Shown one piece after another: positions 1 to 7,888 of a stretch of 8,280 nt of DNA. Within the stretch, counting starts at the first letter, position 1; each line of letters starts with the position of its first letter. This DNA is from Verrucomicrobiales bacterium (GTDB lineage Bacteria; Verrucomicrobiota; Verrucomicrobiia; Verrucomicrobiales; DEV007), in assembly GCA_007123695.1 (NCBI GenBank), contig SLGN01000555.1, positions 1 through 8,280 of the forward strand. The letters run 5' to 3'. Below the pieces are notes generated by a model that was given only the letters and a program-made list of their open reading frames with translations, searched no databases and was not told where the DNA came from. The position numbers were made by a program, and so were the translations under genes.

Positions 1-342
1 AGGTTGTTGAGGTCGGTTGCTACCTCGGGATGATCCGGGCCGTAGCTCGCTTCATCGATGGCCAGCGCCCGGCGCATCAGCGGCTCGGCTTCTGCGAGGC
101 GGTTGGTGGATTGCAGCAACGTCGCGAGGTTGTTGAGGTCGGTGGCGACCTCGGGATGATCCGGGCCGTAGCTGGCTTCATCGATGGCCAGCGCCCGGCG
201 CATCAGCGGCTCGGCTTCCGCGAGGCGGTTGGTGGCTTGCAGCAACGTAGCAAGGTTGTTGAGACGGATCGCGACCTTGGGATGATCCGGGCCGTAGCTG
301 GCTTCATCGATGGCCAGCGCCCGGCGCATCAGCGGCTCGGCG
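1..342. repeat. Tandem 126-bp repeat encoding TPR units
   Basis: The same start (AGGTTGTTGA) recurs at 1, 127 and 253, a period of 126 bp or 42 codons. Copies 1 and 2 differ at about 7 of 126 positions by eye. Copy 3 diverges in its first 25 bases, is then identical to copy 2 for about 60 bp, and ends near 341 where the similarity to a full unit breaks. The array continues out of the window on the left. It is coding: each unit is one helix-turn-helix TPR of the NB-ARC protein. Confidence 0.93.
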
Positions 343-2123
343 GAGCGGTGGTCGGCACGGGCGTTGAGAAAGACGGCGGCTTGGTGCAGGAGGCGGGCGG
401 TGGGTTCCGGAATTTCCCTTTCTGCGGCACTGTGGCCAAGGACGACCGCGTGGGGGGTAAGCGGGATGAGTTGGTTCCAAGTGCGGACATCTTGAGGATC
501 TCCGAGATAAAGCCCGTCTATCCACTCCAAGGCCACGCGCAGGGCCGGTGGTTGCGCATCGGTCTGCTCGCGGCGGAGGATTTCCTGGATGAGGCGGTGG
601 ACGGAAAAGGCGCCGTTGTCCGGGGTGCGGCGGATGAGGTGGAGGTCGTCGAGTTCGGGAAGTCGATCGGACGGCTTGGGGATGGCGGTGAGGGCGTCGA
701 GGTGCTCGATGGTCATGGGGGCGGGGGCGAGCCAGGAGAGGACGTGGAGGAGTTCGCGGGCCTCGGGGGTGAGCAGGCGGAAGCTCGTCTCGAAGGTGAC
801 CCAGAGGCTGCGGGGGAGAGGGTCCTGCGGGGCTTGGCCGGGGACCTCGGCGCGGTAGTCATCGACGCCGCGGGCTTGGTAATCGCCGAGCCGGGCATCG
901 GCCTCGTGCCAGAGGTCGAGGTAGGCGGCGAAGGTGCAGCGGTTTTTCCGGATGAAGGCGGCGGCTTGTTCGAGGGCGAGCGCGAGGCCATCGACGAGGC
1001 GGGCGATTTCACCTGCGGAGGCCGTTTCATCGGGCACGATTCGGCGGAAGCCCTCGGTGTGGGTGAGAAGGAGCTGCACGCTGGCCTCGTGGCTGAGGAC
1101 ATCGAGATCGAGAGCGGGGAAGCCGGTGGGCCAGGCGGCGAGGCGGGAGGTGATGAGGCATTTCCCGTGGACGAGCGGGGTGATGATTTCGCGGACGGCG
1201 CTCTGGGCTTCCGGGCTATCGACGTTGTCGAGGATGAGCAGCCAGTCGCGATGCTCCCGCAACCATTTGAGGACGGCGGAAATCTGCACGTCGATCTCGG
1301 TGGCGGCGTGCTCGGGGAGATTGAGGATGTCCGGGCTGCAAAGGGCGGCGAGGTTGCGGCGCAGGGAGTCCGGGGCATCGGCGGTGACGAAGAGCAGGGC
1401 GTGAAACTCGTGGGCGTGCCGCCAGGCATATTCGATGGCCGAACGGGTTTTCCCGACGCCGCCCATGCCGTGGATGGCCTGGACGCTTTTGATCACGGTG
1501 CTGCCGCCGGAGCGGAGGGCGGCGGCGAGGTCTTCCATGAATTCCTCGCGCCCGATGAAGCCTTCGCGGAGGGAGAGGAAGGGCAGATTGGAGATGCGTT
1601 GTTCCTGATTCCACGAATGGCCGGGGCGGGACCATTCGTCTTCGAGGCATTCGAGGAGTTCGATCTGCTCGGGAAGGTCTTTTTTCCGGATGTCGGAAAT
1701 GAGACCGGAGAGATCGCGCGAGACGATGGACGGGGAATGGCAGGGCGTGAAGTTTCCCGATTTCCTTGGCTCCGCCGGGGCCTTGTGGGCGAGGAAGAGG
1801 ATGGTCAGGCGGTCGATGCGGGAGGCGATGTCGTGGGCGCTGGCTTTGCGGTGGACATCGCGGATTTTGTCGGTGGTGGCGTTGGCGGTGATCTGGAAGC
1901 CGAGGCGTTGGCCGATGTCGATGAGGTCGGTGGCGGCGGCGTTGGGTTCGAGGGCGTTCAGGTTTTCGAGGGAGTGGCCATAGAGGCGGTTGAGGAGTTC
2001 CTTGCAGAAGTCCTCGGCGAGCACGGCGGCATCGTTGAGGTTCTGCCTACCCTTGAGCCGGAGGTAGCATTCGAGCTTGGCGAAGACTTCGGTAATGCGG
2101 GAGATGACGGTTTCGCGAGTCAT
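1..2123 (-). CDS. SMEK-like domain / NB-ARC NTPase / TPR protein, STAND-type defence candidate (C-terminus beyond window)
   Basis: Read by translating the minus strand from ATG 2121-2123; the frame stays open for 707 codons to the left edge. Residues 1-112 look like the SMEK domain found at the N-terminus of conflict NTPases: LYGHSLENLN (47-56), then a D66...Q77-I-T79 core resembling a degenerate PD-(D/E)xK pattern. An NB-ARC/STAND module follows. Its Walker A is GMGGVGKT (219-226), its Walker B LLILDNVD (295-302) and its sensor ITSR (324-327). The usual GLPLAL is GLALAL (379-384), and a winged-helix HRLIQEILRR lies at 509-518. From about 594, 42-residue TPR units of kinesin-light-chain type (ALAIDEASYGPDHP) begin. 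STAND proteins use the repeats as sensors, the NTPase as switch and the N-terminal domain as effector or adaptor; applying this here is inference. The SMEK-like similarity begins at the first residues, which supports this start, although no clear ribosome binding site is visible. The neighbouring transposase remnant fits an accessory location. Confidence 0.88.
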   Translation of the reverse strand, partial: MTRETVISRITEVFAKLECYLRLKGRQNLNDAAVLAEDFCKELLNRLYGHSLENLNALEPNAAATDLIDIGQRLGFQITANATTDKIRDVHRKASAHDIASRIDRLTILFLAHKAPAEPRKSGNFTPCHSPSIVSRDLSGLISDIRKKDLPEQIELLECLEDEWSRPGHSWNQEQRISNLPFLSLREGFIGREEFMEDLAAALRSGGSTVIKSVQAIHGMGGVGKTRSAIEYAWRHAHEFHALLFVTADAPDSLRRNLAALCSPDILNLPEHAATEIDVQISAVLKWLREHRDWLLILDNVDSPEAQSAVREIITPLVHGKCLITSRLAAWPTGFPALDLDVLSHEASVQLLLTHTEGFRRIVPDETASAGEIARLVDGLALALEQAAAFIRKNRCTFAAYLDLWHEADARLGDYQARGVDDYRAEVPGQAPQDPLPRSLWVTFETSFRLLTPEARELLHVLSWLAPAPMTIEHLDALTAIPKPSDRLPELDDLHLIRRTPDNGAFSVHRLIQEILRREQTDAQPPALRVALEWIDGLYLGDPQDVRTWNQLIPLTPHAVVLGHSAAEREIPEPTARLLHQAAVFLNARADHRSAEPLMRRALAIDEASYGPDHPKVAIRLNNLATLLQATNRLAEAEPLMRRALAIDEASYGPDHPEVATDLNNLATLLQSTNRLAEAEPLMRRALAIDEASYGPDHPEVATDLNN

Positions 2124-2241
2124 GGGCGGGGCTCAAGCGGGAAAACGATGCGGGAGCTTTCCATGGGATCGTCAGATTCGTCAATGCTCCACTCTATCAC
2201 TCCTCTGGCGGATAGCAGGCTGCGTCGCGGGAAACCGCGAA

Positions 2242-2505
2242 ATGGACAGGACCCTGGCGTGCATGGGACTTCTGAGCGACGCCGCCCCGCTCTTCGAACC
2301 CTGCCGGGCAGTGCCCAAGGCGGGCGTCCTCCTGACCGTTCCCGCCTTGGTGGAGAGCGGGGTGTTCCGCCTCGCCGAAGAGGTCTACGGAGGGATCGGC
2401 CCCGCCTTCTACGGGCTGCGCACCACCGTCCTGGCCTTCCTTCTCATGGCGCTGATGAGGATCAAGAGGGCCGAGGGGCTCAAAGAGCACAGCCCCCGGG
2501 AGCTT
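2242..2505 (+). pseudogene. N-terminal fragment of a transposase-like protein
   Basis: A plus-strand frame starting at ATG 2242 encodes about 88 residues. They resemble, from memory, the N-terminal part of a transposase family common in Planctomycetota and Actinomycetota. Recognisable blocks are LACMGLLSDAAPLF (5-18), PKAGVLLTVPALVESGVF (25-42), EVYGGIGPAFYGLRTT (47-62) and LLMALMRIKRAEGLKE (67-82). In intact members the text then continues into a GLDRAPEVKTLRRKL-like stretch and a long catalytic part, which are absent here. After SPREL the frame runs into non-protein-like sequence. The +1 frame at about 2501 reads LRRKRVKN, which might be the far side of an internal deletion with a frameshift. 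No terminal inverted repeats or target duplication were found. It lies between the STAND gene and a DUF1501 gene and is best read as a decayed mobile-element relic. A family-specific search would settle the assignment. Confidence 0.6.
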
Positions 2506-2539
2506 GCGGCGGAAAAGGGTCAAGAATCAACGCCTCTCC

Positions 2540-2554
2540 CGCCCCTCCGGGGCG
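2540..2554 (-). terminator. GC-rich hairpin downstream of the minus-strand DUF1501 gene
   Basis: CGCCCC (2540-2545) and GGGGCG (2549-2554) form a perfect 6-bp stem with a 3-base loop. The hairpin lies 46 bases beyond the stop codon of the minus-strand gene that ends at 2600. On the minus strand it is followed by a G-rich stretch and then TTGATTCTT, with no proper T-tract. It could help termination or be an unrelated palindrome. Confidence 0.25.
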
Positions 2555-2599
2555 AAGACCCAATCGCCCGGGAGGACCGGTGCGGCGCTTCCGCCCCGG

Positions 2600-4069
2600 C
2601 TACGCCACGATCTCGGAAATGGGATGGTGGCGCTCCACCCCGGTGAGCCGGGCGTCGAGACCCTGGAACTTGTAGGTGAGGCGTTCGTGGTCGATCCCGC
2701 AAAGATGGAGGATCGTCGCGTTGACGTCGTTGAGGTGCGCCGGACGGTCGTTCACGTTGTAGCTGAAATCGTCGGTCTCGCCGTAGTCCACGCCCCCCTT
2801 GATGCCGCCGCCCGCCATCCACATGCAGAAGTTCCGCGGATGGTGGTCCCGCCCGTAATTCGTCTGCGTCAGCGTTCCCTGCGAGTAGACAGTGCGGCCG
2901 AACTCTCCGCCCCAGACCACGAGAGTGCTCTCGAGGAGACCGCGTTGCTTCAGATCGGCGAGCAGGGCGCCGATTGGCTGGTCGGTGTCCTCGCACTGGA
3001 GCCGCAGGTCCGAAGGCAGGTTTCCGTGCTGGTCCCATCCGCGGTGCAGGATCTGCACGACCCGCACGCCGCGCTCGACGAGGCGGCGGGCGAGTATCGC
3101 GCTCGCCGCGAAGGTTCCCGGCTTGAGCACGTCGGGACCGTAGCTCTCCAAGGTCGACCGGCTCTCGCCGGAAAGGTCGGTCAGCTCCGGCACGCTCGTC
3201 TGCATGCGGAAGGCCATCTCGTACTGGGCGATGCGGTTCTGGATTTCCGGATCGCCGAGCAGACCGAAGCGGTGCGCGTTCATTTGCGAGAGGGCGTCGA
3301 GCTGGGCGCGGCGCTGGCCCGGCGAAACGCCGTCGGGATTGCGCAGGTAGAGCACCGGATCTCCCGCCGCGCGGAGGGCCACTCCGTTGTAGCGGCCGGG
3401 GAGAAAGCCGCTGTTCCACATGCGAGTGAAGAGAGCCTGGGCCGCCGCCTTCGATTTCCAGTTCGGGGTCAGCACCACGAAGGCGGGTAGGTCGTTGCTC
3501 TCGCTGCCCAGGCCGTAGGCCAGCCACGAACCGAGACTGGCGTAGCCTGGCACTTCGCGACCGGTCATCACGAAAGTGCAGGCGGGGTCGTGGTTGATTG
3601 CGTTGGTGTGGACCGTCTTCACCAGCGCAACGTCGTCGACGTGCCGCGCGGTATGCGGTAGCAGTTCGCTGACCCAGCGTCCGCATTCCCCGTGCCGGGC
3701 GAACTCGAAGAGGCTCGGCGCCACCGGAAAGCGGGCCTGCTTGCTCGTCATGCCTGTGAGCCGCTGGCCCCCCTGGACGCTCGGCGGAATGTCCTTGTCG
3801 AACCATTCCGAAAGCCCCGGCTTGTAGTCCCAGGTGTCGATCTGGGAGGGTCCGCCGTTCATGTGGAGGTATATGACCGACTTGGCCCGCGCCGGCTGGT
3901 GGGGCAGGCCGGGGCGCGGCGGATGCACCAGCCCCGGCGAGATCGCCGACCCCGCCGCGGTCTCCCGGCCCATCAGCATGGCGAGCCCGAGCCCGCCGAG
4001 GCGCAGGCCGCTACGGCCAAAGAACTGCCGGCGCGACAAGGAAAGATCGAACTCCTGCAATGGCGTCAT
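2600..4069 (-). CDS. DUF1501 family protein, Tat-exported sulfatase/phosphatase-fold hydrolase
   Basis: This is a 489-residue protein. It opens with a twin-arginine leader: [11 protein letters not shown] (11-21), then a Gly/Leu-rich hydrophobic stretch to about 33. The DUF1501 signature [20 protein letters not shown] spans 65-84. Near the C-terminus are [14 protein letters not shown] (406-411), [11 protein letters not shown] and the family-typical [18 protein letters not shown] followed by RLTGVE. DUF1501 proteins belong to the alkaline phosphatase/sulfatase-like superfamily and are greatly expanded in Planctomycetota and Verrucomicrobiota; their substrates are not established. In those genomes they often pair with a DUF1549/DUF1553 cytochrome-type gene, but none is seen here. 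The frame extends far upstream to 5293. The start at 4069 was chosen because it puts the SRRxFF motif near the N-terminus and avoids overlap with the divergent nucleotidase gene; no strong ribosome binding site precedes it. The family call is firm, the biochemical role open. Confidence 0.92.
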   Translation of the reverse strand: MTPLQEFDLSLSRRQFFGRSGLRLGGLGLAMLMGRETAAGSAISPGLVHPPRPGLPHQPARAKSVIYLHMNGGPSQIDTWDYKPGLSEWFDKDIPPSVQGGQRLTGMTSKQARFPVAPSLFEFARHGECGRWVSELLPHTARHVDDVALVKTVHTNAINHDPACTFVMTGREVPGYASLGSWLAYGLGSESNDLPAFVVLTPNWKSKAAAQALFTRMWNSGFLPGRYNGVALRAAGDPVLYLRNPDGVSPGQRRAQLDALSQMNAHRFGLLGDPEIQNRIAQYEMAFRMQTSVPELTDLSGESRSTLESYGPDVLKPGTFAASAILARRLVERGVRVVQILHRGWDQHGNLPSDLRLQCEDTDQPIGALLADLKQRGLLESTLVVWGGEFGRTVYSQGTLTQTNYGRDHHPRNFCMWMAGGGIKGGVDYGETDDFSYNVNDRPAHLNDVNATILHLCGIDHERLTYKFQGLDARLTGVERHHPISEIVA

Positions 4070-4363
4070 ACGGAAGAATACTGCGGAAACGCCGCTCTTT
4101 CCCGCGCAAATGCACGGCCCAGCCCTCCCATGATCGCGGTTTCCAAGTCGCCGCATCTGCCGGGCTGCGGCTGACGGACGCGACAGGAGCATCCTGCCCG
4201 ATGGAACCCAAAACGCGACCGCGCTTGGAGCATCTACACGGCAGCCACGCTCCCGCTCGCAATCGCCCCCAATGGGCGGGCTTTGCTCGCGTTCCGCCGC
4301 AAAATCGGCGATATCGGCCTCAAACTTTTTGACGTACGATCCTTTTCCGGACGACCTTTTGCG
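4070..4363. promoter_or_regulatory. Divergent intergenic region between DUF1501 and nucleotidase genes
   Basis: These 294 bases separate two divergently transcribed genes, so both promoters should lie here; that is inferred from layout. A TTGACG at 4329-4334 looks like a -35 box for the plus-strand gene but has no convincing -10 partner at the right distance. An 8-base palindrome CGATATCG lies near 4308-4315. No operator, riboswitch or small gene is recognisable. Confidence 0.35.
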
Positions 4364-5986
4364 ATGAGGACTCCAAATGCCCCCTGCCCCCCGTCTCCCG
4401 CTATCCTGCCGCAGGCCCACGGCGGAAAATGGGGCGAGGGATTGGATGGCCCATCTTCGGGCAGCAACCTTTCCCGCCGCGTTTTCCTTGCCGGTGCCGG
4501 AGCGCTTGTGACCCATCCGTTCGTCGATGTGTTCGGGGGCGAGTCGCGTGCACGCACCATCTCCATCCTCCACACCACGGACCTGCACGGGCACTTGCTC
4601 CCGACCAAGACCTACGCAGGTCTTTCCGACGTGGGTGGCTTCGCCCGCTGCGCCACCGTTCTCCGCCAATGGCGCCGCGAGGTGCCGAACTCGTTGCTGA
4701 TCGATGCTGGGGACGTCTACCAGGGAACGCCCGCCAGCTTGCTCAGCGGCGGTCGCATCATGATCGATCTTTTCAACCGACTCGGCTACGATGCCTGGAC
4801 CCTCGGCAACCACGATTTCGACTGGGGGCCGGAGATTCTCGAGGCGAATCTCGCCCACTCCCGGCCACCGGTGCTCACCGCCAACTTGGCCCGCGGAAAA
4901 CAGGTGCCGGGACAGTTCGACGGCCCCTGGAGCACGGTGCTGCCGTGGGAGCTCAAAGAGGTGGGTGGCTTCAAGATCGCGCTCATCGGCCTGATCACCC
5001 CCGGCCTGCCCTACTGGCTTGCGCCCGAAACTCTGGGCGGCATTGACCCCGTCGATCCCGCTGAATCCCTCAAATCGACGCTCGCCGAGGCAAGGAGTTC
5101 GAAACCGGACGCGATCGTGGTGATCAGCCACATGGGCTGGCGGTTCGACGACGACTTTGCCAACCCGCTGCGAGAGGTCTTGCGCCGCAATCCGGGCATC
5201 GACGTACTCATTGCCGGCCACTCCCACCAGGACCAGCCCTCGTGGATGATTCAAAACACCCTCTGCACTCAAGCCAGTTATTACGGCATCCACTGCGGAC
5301 GGGTCGATCTGACCTTCGACCTAGCAAGCCGCAAGCTGGTCGATCGGCGTGCCCACACCCTCCTGATGGACGACCGCTACGAGCTCGATCCCGCAGTGAT
5401 GGAGGCGGCCGACCCGGACCTAAAGAAGGCCGATGAGCAGCTTGCCCGCAAAGTCGCCGATGTCACCGGCCGGATTTCCGCCAATGGCCGCGGCAGCCGC
5501 CTGGTCGAGTTGTTCTGCGAGCTGTTCGCGGAGGCTCTGAAGCGTCAGGGCACGGCAGTGGACGGCGTGTTTCACGGCACTTTCGGCACTGGCGACCTAG
5601 AGCCGGGCCCGCTCACCGTGGCCGATTGCTGGAAGATGCTGCCTTATGAGAATTTGCTCGTGACCGCCGAACTCAGCGCCGGCGACCTGATCGAAATCGT
5701 GCGGGAGGATGCCGAAGACAAACGCTCTGACCGCACCCTGTGGCCCTTTCAGCTCGACCTCGACCCGCGGGGGCAGCCGGCCCGCTTCCTGCACCGCGGC
5801 CTTCCAGTCAGGCCCGACCAGCGCTTCCTCATCGCTCTCAACAGCTATGACGCACAGTCCGGCGGCAGACGTCTGATGCGCCTGCGGGACATCGTCGCCC
5901 ACCCGGACGCAAAGCGATCCACTACCCGGATCGACGCCCGCTCCGCGCTCATCGACGGCCTGCTCGACCGTGGACAAATCTCCTGA
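4364..5986 (+). CDS. UshA-like bifunctional metallophosphatase/5'-nucleotidase, Tat-exported
   Basis: The protein has 540 residues from this start. The leader is [14 protein letters not shown] (36-49). The N-terminal metallophosphatase domain has the family's two-metal ligands in order: DLH (D73, H75), DAGD (D117), GNHDFD (148-153, with N149 and the H150/D153 dyad), ISHMGW (H256) and GHSH (285-288). The C-terminal 5'-nucleotidase domain shows [20 protein letters not shown] (427-446) and [10 protein letters not shown] (492-501). The family hydrolyses nucleotides, UDP-sugars or cyclic nucleotides in the periplasm. Here the usual GGGIR signature reads GTFGTG (405-410) and GGDG reads GGRR (500-503), so the substrate may differ. 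The start is uncertain: the first 35 residues are Pro/Gly-rich and poorly protein-like. A TTG at 4442 preceded by GGCGAGGGA would give a typical Tat leader, and the frame also extends upstream to an ATG at 4283. It is divergent from one DUF1501 gene and lies upstream of another. Confidence 0.9.
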   Translation: MRTPNAPCPPSPAILPQAHGGKWGEGLDGPSSGSNLSRRVFLAGAGALVTHPFVDVFGGESRARTISILHTTDLHGHLLPTKTYAGLSDVGGFARCATVLRQWRREVPNSLLIDAGDVYQGTPASLLSGGRIMIDLFNRLGYDAWTLGNHDFDWGPEILEANLAHSRPPVLTANLARGKQVPGQFDGPWSTVLPWELKEVGGFKIALIGLITPGLPYWLAPETLGGIDPVDPAESLKSTLAEARSSKPDAIVVISHMGWRFDDDFANPLREVLRRNPGIDVLIAGHSHQDQPSWMIQNTLCTQASYYGIHCGRVDLTFDLASRKLVDRRAHTLLMDDRYELDPAVMEAADPDLKKADEQLARKVADVTGRISANGRGSRLVELFCELFAEALKRQGTAVDGVFHGTFGTGDLEPGPLTVADCWKMLPYENLLVTAELSAGDLIEIVREDAEDKRSDRTLWPFQLDLDPRGQPARFLHRGLPVRPDQRFLIALNSYDAQSGGRRLMRLRDIVAHPDAKRSTTRIDARSALIDGLLDRGQIS

Positions 5987-6003
5987 TTGCGGTTGGCGAT
6001 CGG

Positions 6004-6019
6004 CCAGTTGCGGAACTGG
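6004..6019. repeat. Perfect inverted repeat just after the nucleotidase gene
   Basis: CCAGTT (6004-6009) and AACTGG (6014-6019) form a 6-bp stem with a GCGG loop, 18 bases after the stop codon. No T-tract follows, so it is at best a weak terminator. GGCCAGTT recurs at about 6032-6040. Confidence 0.35.
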
Positions 6020-6126
6020 TTGGAGGGGCTGTTGGCCAGTTTGACGGGATTGGGGACGGCAGGAAAGGTTTCTTGGTTGTCATTTTTTTCAGGGCTTGAG
6101 GCGGCTGGTGGCGATGGCGGAGTTTC

Positions 6127-6147
6127 GATCTGGATCTGGATCTGGAT
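6127..6147. repeat. Short tandem repeat, GATCTG x 3.5
   Basis: Three full copies of GATCTG plus GAT lie in the 295-base gap between the nucleotidase and the second DUF1501 gene. It is a simple-sequence tract prone to slippage. The rest of the gap (5987-6281) shows no gene-like reading frame; it contains a T7 run at 6083-6089 without a preceding stem. Confidence 0.85.
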
Positions 6148-6270
6148 TTCGCTTGGGTCGGGAGGCTGAATTGAAGGGCCGGAAAGGGCCGGGCCGGGTC
6201 GAGGTGGGCGATAAAGAAGGCGCGATTGCGCGGGAGGCGCTATCTTCATGAAATTCGGACAATTCCCCCC

Positions 6271-6276
6271 GGAAGG
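6271..6276 (+). promoter_or_regulatory. Ribosome binding site of the second DUF1501 gene
   Basis: GGAAGG lies 5 bases before ATG 6282. It is the clearest Shine-Dalgarno-like site in the window and supports that start. Confidence 0.55.
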
Positions 6277-6281
6277 CAGAC

Positions 6282-7757
6282 ATGCACCCCGACCCCGAAC
6301 AACTTTCCCCCGCCGGGCGGCTCCTTCTCGACCGGCGGGGCTTTCTTTCACGCAGCACCACGGCGCTGGGGTCGGTGGCGCTGGCGAATCTGCTCGGGGG
6401 AGACGGGCTGCTCGCGGCACCCGGGGGCGGTCCGGCGATCGACCCGGCCAAGCCCTACGCCCCGCGCCGGCCCCACTACCCGGCGAAGGCGAAGAACGTG
6501 GTCGTCATATTCTGCGCCGGAGCGGTGAGCCAGCTCGAGACATGGGACTACAAGCCCGAGTTGATCAGATGGGACGACAAGCCGCTGCCGGGAGGTCCGG
6601 CGGTGACTTTCCAGGGTCCGGCCGGCAACCTCGCCCGACCGCAGTACGAATTCCGCCAGCACGGGCAGACCGGCAAGTGGGTCAGCGACCTGATCCCCCA
6701 TCTTGCCGGGCTGACCGACGAGATCGCCTTCGTCCATTCCCTGACAAGCAAGTCGAACACGCACGGGCCCGCCGAGAATTTCCTCTCGACCGGCTCGGTC
6801 CTCGACGGCTTCCCCAGCCTCGGGGCGTGGACGACCTACGCGCTCGGCAGCGAGAGCCGCGACCTGCCCGCCTACGTCGCCATCCCGGACCCGCGCGGAG
6901 TGCCGCAGAACGGGGCCAACAACTGGGGCCCCGGCTTTCTCCCCGCCGCCTTCCAGGGCACGACGATGAGCTCGAAAAGCCCGGTGCGCCATCTCTCCGC
7001 TCCGGACGTCTCCCCGTCGGCCGACCGCGCCGCCCGCGACCTGCTGCGCCGGATGAACGCACGCCACCTCGAAGCCAACCCCGGCGACGCCCGGCTCGCC
7101 GCACGCATCGCCAGCTACGAACTCGCCGGGCGGATGCAGCTGAGCATGCCCGAAATCGCCGACCTCGGCTCCGAGCCGGCCCACATCCTGAAGCTCTACG
7201 GCGCCGACGATGCCTCCAACCCCGACAAGGCGGCCTTCGCGAGGAACTGCATCCTGGCGCGGCGGCTCATCGAGAAAGGGGTGCGTTTCGTGCAGCTCTT
7301 CAACGGCGCCTACGCCAGCGGCGGCAAGCTGAACTGGGACGGCCACAGCGAGCTGAAGGCGCAGTACGACGTCCACGCCTCCATCCTCGACCAGCCCGCC
7401 GCCGCGCTGATCCGGGACTTGCGCCAACGAGGGCTGCTGGAGGACACCCTCGTGGTCTGGTGCACCGAGTTCGGGCGCATGCCCTTTTTCCAGAAGGGGG
7501 CGCAGGGCCGCGACCACAATCCCGACGGATTCACCTGCTGGATGGCCGGGGCGGGGGTGCAGCCAGGGGTGAGCCACGGCGAGACCGATCCCCTCGGCCA
7601 GAGGGCGGTAAAGAGCGTGCATCCGCTCTACGACTTCAACGCCACGATCCTGCACCTGCTGGGGCTCGACCACGAGCGCCTCACCTTCCAGCACAACGGC
7701 ATCGCGCGACGTCTGACGAACGTCGAGGGTCACGTCATCCACGAGATTCTCGCATAG
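6282..7757 (+). CDS. DUF1501 family protein (divergent second copy), Tat-exported
   Basis: This is a 491-residue protein. The twin-arginine leader is [15 protein letters not shown] (16-30), followed by a hydrophobic stretch to about 46. The DUF1501 core motif [20 protein letters not shown] lies at 73-92. Further markers are [24 protein letters not shown] (409-414), [17 protein letters not shown] and [18 protein letters not shown] near the end. It is about as long as the minus-strand DUF1501 protein in this window and shares its leader type, GRDH block and C-terminal pattern. The first motif differs, however: GGPSQID is GAVSQLE, so the two are distant paralogs and not a recent duplication. The start is supported by GGAAGG at 6271-6276. 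It lies on the same strand as the nucleotidase but 295 bases downstream, so a shared transcript is possible, not shown. No DUF1549/DUF1553 partner gene is adjacent. Substrate unknown. Confidence 0.93.
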   Translation: MHPDPEQLSPAGRLLLDRRGFLSRSTTALGSVALANLLGGDGLLAAPGGGPAIDPAKPYAPRRPHYPAKAKNVVVIFCAGAVSQLETWDYKPELIRWDDKPLPGGPAVTFQGPAGNLARPQYEFRQHGQTGKWVSDLIPHLAGLTDEIAFVHSLTSKSNTHGPAENFLSTGSVLDGFPSLGAWTTYALGSESRDLPAYVAIPDPRGVPQNGANNWGPGFLPAAFQGTTMSSKSPVRHLSAPDVSPSADRAARDLLRRMNARHLEANPGDARLAARIASYELAGRMQLSMPEIADLGSEPAHILKLYGADDASNPDKAAFARNCILARRLIEKGVRFVQLFNGAYASGGKLNWDGHSELKAQYDVHASILDQPAAALIRDLRQRGLLEDTLVVWCTEFGRMPFFQKGAQGRDHNPDGFTCWMAGAGVQPGVSHGETDPLGQRAVKSVHPLYDFNATILHLLGLDHERLTFQHNGIARRLTNVEGHVIHEILA

Positions 7758-7888
7758 GCGGGGCGTGGAGCGGTGCAAGGGCGGCGACGAGTGGCGAGCC
7801 GGGGTCGCGGGCCGCGAACTCTTCGAGCAATTCGTCGATGGAATCGTTTTTCCTATCGCGGCGGGGCAAAATCGGATACCGTCGCAAC

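Noticed and set aside
2179..2184. Minus-strand TTGACG upstream of the NB-ARC gene as a -35 box
   Set aside because: The position is plausible, but the matching -10 position reads GAAAGC, too unlike TATAAT to call a promoter.
30..2675. An 881-codon open frame on the plus strand
   Set aside because: It runs antisense to the NB-ARC/TPR gene, which has clear domain motifs. The translation is low-complexity Gly/Glu/Ala/Asp-rich, as expected opposite a high-GC gene.
2520..3806. Long Arg/Pro-rich frame on the minus strand overlapping the DUF1501 gene
   Set aside because: It is an out-of-frame reading of the same strand as the DUF1501 gene, with no domain and highly skewed composition.
4070..5293. 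Upstream extension of the minus-strand DUF1501 frame to 5293
   Set aside because: The extension lies antisense to the nucleotidase, which has intact metal-site motifs. The twin-arginine leader places the true start at 4069.
6083..6089. T7 run as the tail of a rho-independent terminator
   Set aside because: The preceding bases (AGGAAAGGTTTCTT) cannot form a stem with an acceptable loop.
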